Program-made: the position numbers and the translations under genes
Shown here: positions 6,436 through 11,888 of the stretch, piece after piece
Numbering within the stretch: the stretch's first letter is position 1
Layout: every line of letters starts with the position of its first letter
Assembly (NCBI GenBank): GCA_900320035.1
Contig: ONQU01000027.1
Span: 1 to 11,888, forward strand
Reading direction: 5' to 3'
DNA length: 11,888 bases
From: an uncultured Rhodospirillaceae bacterium
GTDB taxonomy: Bacteria; Pseudomonadota; Alphaproteobacteria; RF32; CAG-239
Notes under the pieces: generated by a model
Told to the model about the DNA's origin: nothing
What the model saw: only the letters and a program-made list of their open reading frames with translations
The model's database searches: none

Positions 6436-8901
6436 ATGAAATTAGTGGTCGTGGAATCACCGGCAAAAGCCAAAACAATCAATAAATATCTAGGTCCTGA
6501 TTATAAAGTGCTCGCCAGTTATGGGCACATTCGCGATTTACCGAGCAAAGACGGTTCGGTTGATCCGGCACGCGATTTTGCTATGGAGTGGGAATTCAGC
6601 GGTGCCGGTCGTAAACATTTAAATGATATTATAACTGCCCTCAAAGATTGTGATACGCTCATTCTCGCCTCCGACCCGGATAGAGAGGGAGAAGCAATTG
6701 CGTGGCATATTTTAGAAGAATTAAAAGATAAAAAGAAACTTGACGGTAAAAAAATAGAACGCGTGGTGTTTCATGAAATCACTAAATCGGCCGTGAAAGA
6801 AGGAATAGAAAACCCGCGGCAAATTGACCAAGATTTGGTTTCCGCCTACATGGCGCGTCGTGCTTTAGACTATTTGGTTGGTTTTACGCTGTCGCCGGTT
6901 TTGTGGCGCAAGTTGCCGGGGTCTAAGTCGGCCGGTCGGGTGCAGTCGGTGGCGTTGCGCTTAATTTGTGAGCGTGAAACTGAAATTGAAAAGTTCAAAC
7001 CGGAAGAATATTGGACTATTGATGTCGATTTAATCACCGCCCATCAGGCGCAAATGACCACGCATTTGATTAATTTAGACGGCAAGAAACTGGCTAAATT
7101 TACACTTAATAGCGAAGAAAAAGCCTTAGCGGCCAAAGCTAAAATTGAAGCTGAAGAATTTCATATTGCGGACGTTGAGCGCAAAAAAGCCAGTCGCTAT
7201 CCGGCGCCACCGTTTACCACCTCAACTTTGCAACAGGAAGCGTCGCGTAAACTGCGCTTTTCGGCAAAAAAGACCATGCAGGTGGCGCAAAAACTTTATG
7301 AAGACGGCTTGATAACCTACATGCGTACCGATGCCGTTAATCTTTCTAACGATGCCATTAAGGCTTGCCGTGAGGCTATTGCTAAATATTTCGGTGAGGC
7401 ATATCTGCCGAAAACACCAAAGGAATATAAAAACAAAACCAAAAACGCGCAAGAAGCGCACGAAGCTATTCGTCCGTCCGATGTCTTAAATACACCGAAA
7501 AAGATGGAAACCAAGCTGGATAACGATGCTCATCGTTTGTATGAACTGATTTGGAAACGTACGGTTGCTTGCCAAATGAATCCGGCGATTTTGGATCGAG
7601 TGGTGGTAGATGCCGCCTCGCGTGATGATAAAATATTACTGCGTGCTACCGGTCAGGTCATTCAGTTTGACGGCTTTTTGAAACTCTATCAAGAAAGCAA
7701 AGATGATAATGACGAAGATGACGATAATATTATTTTACCGAACGTGGAAACCGGCGAAAATGTGACTAAAGGTGATATTAAACCGGTGCAACATTTTACC
7801 ACGCCGCCGCCGCGCTTTACTGAAGCCAGTTTGGTGAAAAAGCTGGAAGAACTCGGCATCGGTCGTCCGTCAACCTATGCCAATATTATCGCCGTATTAC
7901 AAGAGCGCAAATATGTGCGGGTAGAAAAAATGCGTTTCATTCCGGAAGATCGCGGTCGCATTGTGACGATTTTCTTGGAGAATTTCTTCAAAAAATATGT
8001 GGAATATGACTTTACGGCACAGTTGGAAGAATATTTGGACGATATTTCAGCCGGTCAAATGGAATGGAAAAAGTTGTTAAGCGGTTTTTGGGCAAAATTT
8101 ATCAAAACGGTGGAAGAGGTACAGCCGCTGCAAGTTGCTGAGGTTATTGACTGCATTGATGCTGCACTGTCGGCACATTTGTTCCCGCCGCGTGAAGATG
8201 GCTCTGATCCGCGCAGTTGTCCGGTTTGCGGTCAAGGGCGCTTAAGCATTAAATTTGGGCGTTTTGGCGCTTTCATCGGGTGTTCGAATTATCCGACCTG
8301 TAATTATACTCAGCCGTTGACCGATGCTAAAGAGGAAGAACAGGAAGCCGCCGATAAGCAAGCGGCACGGGTGCAAAATAATGAAGATAAGATATTGGGG
8401 CAGATGAATGGTGCCAATATTTACCTTAAAAAAGGTCCGTACGGACACTATGTACAGCTTGGCGAAGATGCTACGGCGACCACTGAAAAACCGAAGCGTT
8501 GTTCGTTGCCAAAATTTGTAAAGCCGGAGGAGTTGACGCTTGAACAGGCACAGATGTTGCTTAATTTGCCACGTATTTTAGAAAATGGCATTGAGGTTAA
8601 TATCGGTAAATTCGGCCAATATTTAAAACAAGGCGGTAAAACCCGATCTTTGACCGGTGCGGATAATATTTTTAACGTTACTGCCGAGCGTGCGGCTGAG
8701 TTGCTGCAAAATGTGGCGGCAAAGGCTGAACCGAAACTCTTGGGTAAAAACCCGACAACCGGCGAAGATATTTATTTAAGCAAAGGCAAATATGGTATGT
8801 ATCTCAAATGCGGTAAAAATAATTATGCTATTCCAAAGGGTTATGCGCCGAGTAATTTAACTGAAGCAGAAGCTATTGCTATTATCAAAGCAAAAAAATA
8901 G
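6436..8901 (+). CDS. topA: DNA topoisomerase I (type IA)
   Basis: TopA relaxes negatively supercoiled DNA by cutting one strand through a 5'-phosphotyrosine link. The 821-aa product opens with the TOPRIM domain: VVESPAKAKT with Glu7, and SDPDREGE with Asp80, Asp82 and Glu84 for magnesium. GSKSAGRVQSVALR and EEYW follow. The catalytic tyrosine is Tyr295 in GLITYMRTDA, and EAHEAIRPS and GIGRPSTYANII are intact. An acidic run lies at about 421-430. There is one Cys4 zinc ribbon (Cys595, Cys598, Cys616, Cys622). After it come three topoisomerase C-terminal repeats with almost no cysteine (GPYGHYVQLG, GKFGQYLKQGG and GKYGMYLKCG), as in alphaproteobacteria, unlike the multi-zinc-finger E. coli tail. 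The ATG lies 11 bp after dprA with AGGGAAGA overlapping its stop. Confidence 0.97.
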   Translation: MKLVVVESPAKAKTINKYLGPDYKVLASYGHIRDLPSKDGSVDPARDFAMEWEFSGAGRKHLNDIITALKDCDTLILASDPDREGEAIAWHILEELKDKKKLDGKKIERVVFHEITKSAVKEGIENPRQIDQDLVSAYMARRALDYLVGFTLSPVLWRKLPGSKSAGRVQSVALRLICERETEIEKFKPEEYWTIDVDLITAHQAQMTTHLINLDGKKLAKFTLNSEEKALAAKAKIEAEEFHIADVERKKASRYPAPPFTTSTLQQEASRKLRFSAKKTMQVAQKLYEDGLITYMRTDAVNLSNDAIKACREAIAKYFGEAYLPKTPKEYKNKTKNAQEAHEAIRPSDVLNTPKKMETKLDNDAHRLYELIWKRTVACQMNPAILDRVVVDAASRDDKILLRATGQVIQFDGFLKLYQESKDDNDEDDDNIILPNVETGENVTKGDIKPVQHFTTPPPRFTEASLVKKLEELGIGRPSTYANIIAVLQERKYVRVEKMRFIPEDRGRIVTIFLENFFKKYVEYDFTAQLEEYLDDISAGQMEWKKLLSGFWAKFIKTVEEVQPLQVAEVIDCIDAALSAHLFPPREDGSDPRSCPVCGQGRLSIKFGRFGAFIGCSNYPTCNYTQPLTDAKEEEQEAADKQAARVQNNEDKILGQMNGANIYLKKGPYGHYVQLGEDATATTEKPKRCSLPKFVKPEELTLEQAQMLLNLPRILENGIEVNIGKFGQYLKQGGKTRSLTGADNIFNVTAERAAELLQNVAAKAEPKLLGKNPTTGEDIYLSKGKYGMYLKCGKNNYAIPKGYAPSNLTEAEAIAIIKAKK

Positions 8902-8906
8902 ACAAT

Positions 8907-8931
8907 ATTTTGCAAAAATTGCTTGCAAAAT
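8907..8931. repeat. Perfect 9-bp inverted repeat between topA and infA
   Basis: ATTTTGCAA (8907-8915) is matched by TTGCAAAAT (8923-8931) across a 7-base gap. It begins five bases after the topA stop codon. There is no following T-run, so it is a poor intrinsic terminator. Its right arm contains the likely -35 box TTGCAA of infA, so it could equally be a regulator site or an mRNA 3' hairpin. Confidence 0.6.
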
Positions 8932-8951
8932 GGCAATGATGTGTATATACC
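8920..8951 (+). promoter_or_regulatory. Likely infA promoter
   Basis: TTGCAA (8923-8928) is followed by TATATA (8944-8949, 15-bp spacer) or TATACC (8946-8951, 17-bp spacer). The 11-mer TGCTTGCAAAA and the 9-mer GTGTATATA recur ahead of the tRNA-Pro gene at 11769-11799 with nearly the same spacing, which supports a real promoter. It would give infA its own transcription, separate from topA. Confidence 0.6.
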
Positions 8952-8961
8952 AATGGCAATG
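8929..8961. repeat. 10-bp direct repeat flanking the infA -10 region
   Basis: AATGGCAATG occurs exactly at 8929-8938 and again at 8952-8961, 23 bp from start to start, about two helical turns. The copies sit on either side of the TATATA box. The layout resembles a tandem binding site for a regulator, but no regulator is known from this sequence; chance is possible in AT-rich DNA. Confidence 0.45.
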
Positions 8962-8982
8962 TAACGAATTTTGAGGTTTTAA

Positions 8983-9204
8983 ATGAGTAAAGAAGAACTT
9001 TTGGAATTAACCGGTGAAGTGATTGAAAAATTGCCGAACGCTATGTTTCGGGTGCGTTTAGAAAACGGGGTGGAAATTTTAGCGCATACCGCCGGTAAAA
9101 TGCGTAAGTTTCGCATTCGCGTGATGGTGGGCGATAAGGTAGATATTGAGATGACACCTTATGATTTAACCAAAGGTCGCATTACTTTCCGCCATAAAGA
9201 TTAA
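8983..9204 (+). CDS. infA: Translation initiation factor IF-1
   Basis: IF-1 binds the ribosomal A site of the 30S subunit during initiation and helps IF-2 and IF-3. The 73-aa product matches the usual length of about 72 and is a single OB fold: TGEVIEKLPNAMFRVRLENG, LAHTAGKMRKFRIRV, GDKVDIEMTPYDLTKGRITFRHK. All family blocks are intact. The ATG at 8983 has GAGG about six bases upstream. It stands alone after topA with its own likely promoter, and ends at a strong terminator shared with the converging gene downstream. Confidence 0.98.
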   Translation: MSKEELLELTGEVIEKLPNAMFRVRLENGVEILAHTAGKMRKFRIRVMVGDKVDIEMTPYDLTKGRITFRHKD

Positions 9205-9217
9205 GGTTAATGAAAAA

Positions 9218-9256
9218 AAACAAAAAAGGAAGCTTTTTCGGCTTCCTTTTTTGTTT
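9218..9256. terminator. Bidirectional intrinsic terminator between infA and the converging 126-aa gene
   Basis: A perfect 16-bp stem, AAACAAAAAAGGAAGC (9218-9233) with GCTTCCTTTTTTGTTT (9241-9256), surrounds a 7-base loop. Because the arm ends are A-rich on the left and T-rich on the right, the RNA has a U-tract whichever strand is read. It ends two bases before the stop codon of the minus-strand gene. Confidence 0.9.
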
Positions 9257-9258
9257 AC

Positions 9259-9639
9259 CTAGAACGAGGCAAGACATTCTTTAATTTTGGTTCGTTCTTC
9301 GGCAGAAATTTCTAGGTTTGGAAAATCAATGTCATATTTTTCCAAACACTCCAAAAACTCCAGCCTTTCAGCTTCCGGCAGTTCGGCAATCATCGTGCTC
9401 AAATCTGCATCAGCATGAAAGAGGATAATGAGAATATCGGCAAAACGGCGTTTGAAAATTTCCTGTTCAATCAGGATTGATTGTTTTTCGATAAAATCTC
9501 TTTTATCGGCAGAAATTTTAATTTTCTCTAAAAAATAGAGAGTTCCCAGCAGTTCGCCTAAATCTCGGTTGTTCATCTGTGCCGGTGCTTGCAATTGCAA
9601 AGCCTGTTTTACGGCATTAAAAACTAAATCGTACACCAT
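9259..9639 (-). CDS. Unrecognised 126-aa acidic, probably all-helical protein
   Basis: I do not recognise a family. The product has 126 residues, no signal peptide and no membrane segment; the most hydrophobic stretch is short (ADILIILF, about 67-74). Glu and Asp clearly outnumber Lys and Arg, and Leu, Ile and Glu dominate, which suggests a soluble helical protein. Only two prolines fall in the second half before the C-terminal EISAEERTKIKECL helix. It is probably a real gene: it has a TTGACA-containing promoter upstream, a strong terminator just after its stop, and no better frame overlapping it. No Shine-Dalgarno site is visible ahead of the ATG at 9637-9639; the upstream bases are almost all A and T. 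It is on the same strand as the 194-aa repeat gene but separated from it by a terminator and a promoter, so it is its own unit. Confidence 0.7.
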   Translation of the reverse strand: MVYDLVFNAVKQALQLQAPAQMNNRDLGELLGTLYFLEKIKISADKRDFIEKQSILIEQEIFKRRFADILIILFHADADLSTMIAELPEAERLEFLECLEKYDIDFPNLEISAEERTKIKECLASF

Positions 9640-9674
9640 AAAATATATGTTTAATAATAAAAAAATCGGCTTTC

Positions 9675-9702
9675 AAAGTATCATGTTTGACACAAATGTC
9701 AA
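9675..9702 (-). promoter_or_regulatory. Promoter of the 126-aa gene
   Basis: On the minus strand a perfect TTGACA (9702-9697) lies 16 bp from TACTTT (9680-9675). The expected start at about 9668 leaves a leader of roughly 30 bases to the ATG, with no ribosome site in it. Confidence 0.55.
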
Positions 9703-9720
9703 GCGGTTTTAATTCCGCTT
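9701..9720. repeat. Inverted repeat AAGCGG-N8-CCGCTT at the -35 box
   Basis: A 6-bp GC-rich inverted repeat (9701-9706 and 9715-9720) in an AT-rich stretch. Its left arm overlaps the last two bases of the minus-strand TTGACA box, so it is placed where an operator could act on the 126-aa gene. It has no T-run, so it is not a terminator. Confidence 0.35.
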
Positions 9721-9771
9721 ATTTAAGATAATCAGGGTGCAAATTCTAAGTTTTAGATGCAAGGAAAAACA

Positions 9772-9808
9772 AAAAAACACCCAAGCTGTGAGCGGTTGGG
9801 TGTTTTTT
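9772..9808 (-). terminator. Intrinsic terminator of the 194-aa repeat-protein gene
   Basis: AAAAAACACCCAA (9772-9784) pairs with TTGGGTGTTTTTT (9796-9808) in a 13-bp stem. On the minus strand it begins three bases after the stop codon at 9812-9814 and ends in a U-run, so it fits termination of that gene. It also works in principle on the plus strand. Confidence 0.85.
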
Positions 9809-9811
9809 ACT

Positions 9812-10396
9812 TTATTGATGTGACGGGCAATGTTTTATATATTGCGCGTAGAGATCAGGATGTTCTGTTGCTAAAATTTCCGCTAAATCCGGAAACATGT
9901 GGTGCTGTTGGCCGATGTAAAGGCGCAAATCAGCTTCATATTCCGATTCCAAGAGCATCACTTCCGCCTCACGACTGTGAAACTCGTAAAGCGATATGTA
10001 GAGCCGTCGCAAATAGGCCATGCCGATCTGGTTGAAAAATAACACCTCGTTGCCAGCATCAGCCAAACAGCCGCGCTTGATATATTGCTTGAGGTAAGGT
10101 CGATATTTAACGGCAAACAGCTTTTTTTCACACTCGGAAGTTAGTGACCAGTGCGTTACAAAAAAGGTAAGCAGTTCTGAATTACCCAGTTCAAACAGAG
10201 TCGGTTGGTTGACCTCTCTGAGAGAGTGATATTGCAAATATTGCAACAAAACCGATCGAAACTTTGGCTTAAGCAACAACGATTCACTTTCTGGTGTGAC
10301 CGTATAACGTGCATCAGCCAAAAGTTGCAACAACTCGTTACGTTTTGACGCGGTTTGATACAAACGGACGTCAATCTCCTGATATATTTGTTCCAT
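9812..10396 (-). CDS. Unrecognised 194-aa protein of tandem ~27-residue helical repeats
   Basis: I do not recognise a family. The product has 194 residues, no signal peptide and no clear membrane segment. It is largely six degenerate repeats (a seventh, weaker one may lie at about 10-30). Each unit has the spacing [LF][LF]-x(7)-[LY]-x-x-[YFL]-[ILVY], often with a Glu just before it. Examples are LFAVKYRPYLKQYI at 93-106, LLESEYEADLRLYI at 148-161, ILATEHPDLYAQYI at 174-187 and LLKPKFRSVLLQYL at 41-54. The Tyr-type anchors are at 53, 79, 105, 132, 160 and 186, so the period is 26-28. This pattern suggests stacked helical pairs (an alpha-solenoid), perhaps for protein binding; that is inference. 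It has a good promoter and terminator of its own but no Shine-Dalgarno site ahead of the ATG (10394-10396), the only reasonable start. It is divergent from nagA. Confidence 0.75.
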   Translation of the reverse strand: MEQIYQEIDVRLYQTASKRNELLQLLADARYTVTPESESLLLKPKFRSVLLQYLQYHSLREVNQPTLFELGNSELLTFFVTHWSLTSECEKKLFAVKYRPYLKQYIKRGCLADAGNEVLFFNQIGMAYLRRLYISLYEFHSREAEVMLLESEYEADLRLYIGQQHHMFPDLAEILATEHPDLYAQYIKHCPSHQ

Positions 10397-10424
10397 ATAT
10401 GTAAATAATTAAAAAAATCACACT

Positions 10425-10454
10425 ATTATAACACCGTGACATCATTGTCGTCAA
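10425..10454 (-). promoter_or_regulatory. Promoter of the 194-aa repeat-protein gene
   Basis: On the minus strand TTGACG (10454-10449) and a perfect TATAAT (10430-10425) are 18 bp apart. Transcription would start near 10418, leaving a leader of about 22 bases with no ribosome binding site. Confidence 0.65.
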
Positions 10455-10464
10455 CTTATTTTTA

Positions 10465-10496
10465 TTGATGACTTTTCATTTTTTCCGGAATATAAT
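10465..10496 (+). promoter_or_regulatory. Possible nagA promoter
   Basis: A perfect TATAAT lies at 10491-10496, about 20 bases ahead of the nagA ATG. The best -35 candidate, TTGATG at 10465-10470, is 20 bp away, which is too far for a strong promoter, so an activator or a weak -35 is possible. The ribosome site GGAGG is at 10506-10510. Confidence 0.4.
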
Positions 10497-10515
10497 TGTG
10501 TAGCTGGAGGGTAAG

Positions 10516-11697
10516 ATGGTTGCGGCGGTTTGTATTCATAATGCGACGGTTTTCAATGGCTATACCATGATGCGCGATTGTGCGGTTTTGGTGCGGCAAA
10601 ATAAAATTGTTGATGTGTTTAACGAGGAACGTTTGGCACATAAAAATTTTCGGGCGGATACGTTTTTTATTGACGCTAAGGGGGCTTATTTAGCTCCCGG
10701 CTTTATTGATACGCATATTCACGGTTTTGCCGGCTATGGTACGGAAGATTGTCAGCCTGAGTCTATTTTAGAAATGTCGGCAGCCTTATTGAAATATGGC
10801 ACAACCTCATTTATTCCGACGCTCTATTCCGCACCGCGCCAACAGATGTTAGCTGCGATTAAAGCCGTTGTTAAGGCTATGGGGCATGAAAAAGGTGCGC
10901 GCATTTTAGGGATTCATCTTGAGGGACCGTTTATTTCGCCGCAACGTTTGGGCGCGCAAACAGCCGATTCGCTCAGTCCCGTAGATTTAAATTTGATGGA
11001 AGAATTGTGGAATGCATCTGAGGGGCATATCATCAATATGACGGTGGCACCGGAGCTTAAAAATATGCGCGAGTTGGCACTCTATTGTCTTTCGAAAGGG
11101 ATTGTCTTGCAAGCCGGCCATACCAATGCCACCTATGAGCAAATGATTGAGGGCATGCAGGCACGCATTATGCATGTGACGCATTTATTTAACGCCATGA
11201 GCCGTATGCATCATCGCGATCCGGGGGCTGTGGGGGCGGTATTTATTCATCCGGAACTTTCGTGTGAAGTTATTGCCGACGGTATTCATATCAATCCGGA
11301 AATCATCAAGTTTTTACTTACCTGCAAATCGCTTGATAAAGTGGTGCTAGTTACCGATGCTCTCAAGCCGACAAAGCAAAAGAAAAAGCCGCTTATTGCC
11401 AATGGTGAGGAAGTTTATCTTGACCAGTGTTTTTACCGCAAAAGTGATGGTGCTATTGCCGGTTCGGCACTTTCCATGGTGGATAGTGTGCGCAATATTG
11501 TTTCTTACGGATTTCATTTAGAACAGGCGGTGCATATGGCCGCCACTAATCCGGCGCGCATTATGAAGCAAGACCATTTGGGGGTTATTGCTCCGGGCTA
11601 TGATGCCGATTTGGTTTTACTCGATACAAAACTCAATGTACTCTATACGATTATACAGGGCAAAGTTTTTCATCAAGGGCGTGTGGTTAATTTTTAA
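10516..11697 (+). CDS. nagA: N-acetylglucosamine-6-phosphate deacetylase
   Basis: NagA removes acetate from GlcNAc-6-phosphate, giving glucosamine-6-phosphate for amino-sugar breakdown or cell-wall recycling. It is a cytosolic metal enzyme of the amidohydrolase superfamily. The 393 residues carry the expected motifs: FIDTHIHG with His67 and His69, GIHLEGPF with metal ligand Glu136, AGHTNA with His202, HVTHLFNAMSRMHHRDPG with His223, ADGIHIN at 254-260, and LVTDA with catalytic Asp281, then AGSALSMVDSVRNIV at 315-329. The C terminus (PGYDADLVLLD at 360-370) rebuilds the beta-sandwich domain. The HxH pair is kept, unlike E. coli. The ATG has GGAGG five bases upstream. No nagB, nagE or nag regulator is in view, so its supply and control are unknown; the repeat-protein gene is divergent from it. 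Confidence 0.95.
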   Translation: MVAAVCIHNATVFNGYTMMRDCAVLVRQNKIVDVFNEERLAHKNFRADTFFIDAKGAYLAPGFIDTHIHGFAGYGTEDCQPESILEMSAALLKYGTTSFIPTLYSAPRQQMLAAIKAVVKAMGHEKGARILGIHLEGPFISPQRLGAQTADSLSPVDLNLMEELWNASEGHIINMTVAPELKNMRELALYCLSKGIVLQAGHTNATYEQMIEGMQARIMHVTHLFNAMSRMHHRDPGAVGAVFIHPELSCEVIADGIHINPEIIKFLLTCKSLDKVVLVTDALKPTKQKKKPLIANGEEVYLDQCFYRKSDGAIAGSALSMVDSVRNIVSYGFHLEQAVHMAATNPARIMKQDHLGVIAPGYDADLVLLDTKLNVLYTIIQGKVFHQGRVVNF

Positions 11698-11701
11698 GTT
11701 T

Positions 11702-11720
11702 GCAAAATTGGTGATTTTGC
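11702..11720. repeat. Perfect 7-bp inverted repeat just after nagA
   Basis: GCAAAAT (11702-11708) and ATTTTGC (11714-11720) flank five bases, starting four bases after the nagA stop. There is no T-run, so termination would be weak. The arms contain the same heptamer as the inverted repeat after topA (8907-8931), in the opposite arrangement. No other nagA terminator is visible up to the tRNA promoter. Confidence 0.5.
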
Positions 11721-11768
11721 TGTGAAATGCAGCTGAGCTGAGCCATTTTGTGCCGAATTGATAAAAAG

Positions 11769-11799
11769 TGCTTGCAAAAAAAAATTTTTAGTGTATATA
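11769..11799 (+). promoter_or_regulatory. Promoter of the tRNA-Pro gene
   Basis: TTGCAA (11772-11777) is followed after 16 bp by TATATA (11794-11799), with the expected start just ahead of the tRNA. It shares TGCTTGCAAAA and GTGTATATA with the infA promoter. Alphaproteobacterial stable-RNA promoters are known to use a CTTGAC-like -35 and an AT-rich -10; this is a variant of that layout. Confidence 0.65.
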
Positions 11800-11811
11800 T
11801 GACGCAGACAT

Positions 11812-11888
11812 CGGGGCGTAGCTCAGCCTGGTAGAGCGCTTGGTTTGGGTCCAAGATGTCGCGTGTTCGAATCATGTCGCCCCGACCA
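11812..11888 (+). tRNA. tRNA-Pro (anticodon UGG)
   Basis: A complete 77-nt tRNA ending at the last base of the window. The acceptor stem CGGGGCG (11812-11818) pairs with CGCCCCG (11878-11884), followed by encoded ACCA. The D arm is AGCTCAGCCTGGTAGAGC. The anticodon stem CTTGG/CCAAG (11839-11843 and 11851-11855) holds a 7-base loop with anticodon TGG at 11846-11848. The T loop is TTCGAAT, with two G-T wobbles in its stem. UGG reads CCA and CCG and, with modified U34, often all proline codons. Confidence 0.97.

Noticed and set aside
8902..8982. Intrinsic terminator after topA
   Set aside because: The inverted repeat there is AT-rich and not followed by a T-run, so topA may read through into infA.
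9757..10035. 92-aa plus-strand open frame
   Set aside because: Its first codons run through the terminator stem, and the rest is antisense to the 194-aa repeat gene, whose regular protein repeats show which strand is coding.
9259..10396. The two unknown genes as a toxin-antitoxin or defence pair
   Set aside because: They have separate promoters and are split by a terminator, do not overlap, and show no toxin, nuclease or DNA-binding motif that I can see.
11732..11739. GCTGAGCT ahead of the tRNA, complementary to part of the tRNA D arm (11820-11827)
   Set aside because: Eight bases only and upstream of the tRNA promoter, so it would be present only in read-through RNA; likely chance.
11812..11888. 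tRNA-Pro as an integration site for a mobile element
   Set aside because: The window ends at the tRNA 3' end, and no integrase or duplicated 3' end is visible on the near side.

Overview
The window looks like a piece of the core chromosome of a low-GC alphaproteobacterium. The evidence is the gene order plsY-dprA-topA, the alphaproteobacterial style of TopA (one zinc ribbon followed by cysteine-poor C-terminal repeats), and an envelope operon of the usual proteobacterial type. The AT-rich base composition and the lone nagA would fit an uncultured gut or host-associated lineage, but that is inference. All genes read with the standard code, and I see no phage, insertion sequence or CRISPR array.

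Region 1 (1-4495, minus strand) is a tightly packed operon read from right to left: pyrH, frr, uppS, cdsA, rseP and the start of bamA. It links UMP phosphorylation and ribosome recycling to envelope building: the undecaprenyl carrier lipid, CDP-diacylglycerol, the intramembrane protease RseP and the outer-membrane assembly factor BamA. Gaps are 12-18 bp, and uppS and cdsA overlap. Two expected parts are absent here: dxr, usually between cdsA and rseP, and rpsB-tsf, usually upstream of pyrH.

Region 2 (4496-4666) is a divergent promoter region. Region 3 (4667-8901, plus strand) holds plsY, dprA and topA with gaps of 6 and 11 bp: phospholipid acylation, ssDNA/RecA loading and DNA relaxation. Region 4 (8902-9256) is infA (IF-1), with an elaborate upstream region containing an inverted repeat and a 10-bp direct repeat around the promoter, and a bidirectional terminator downstream.

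Region 5 (9259-10396, minus strand) is the only accessory-looking part: two unrecognised genes, each with its own promoter and neither with a visible Shine-Dalgarno site. The 194-aa product is built from at least six degenerate helical repeats of about 26-28 residues and is the most novel item in the window. Region 6 (10397-11888, plus strand) has nagA (N-acetylglucosamine-6-phosphate deacetylase) and a complete tRNA-Pro(UGG) ending at the last base. The tRNA promoter shares an 11-mer and a 9-mer with the infA promoter. No gene-free stretch exceeds 300 bases.
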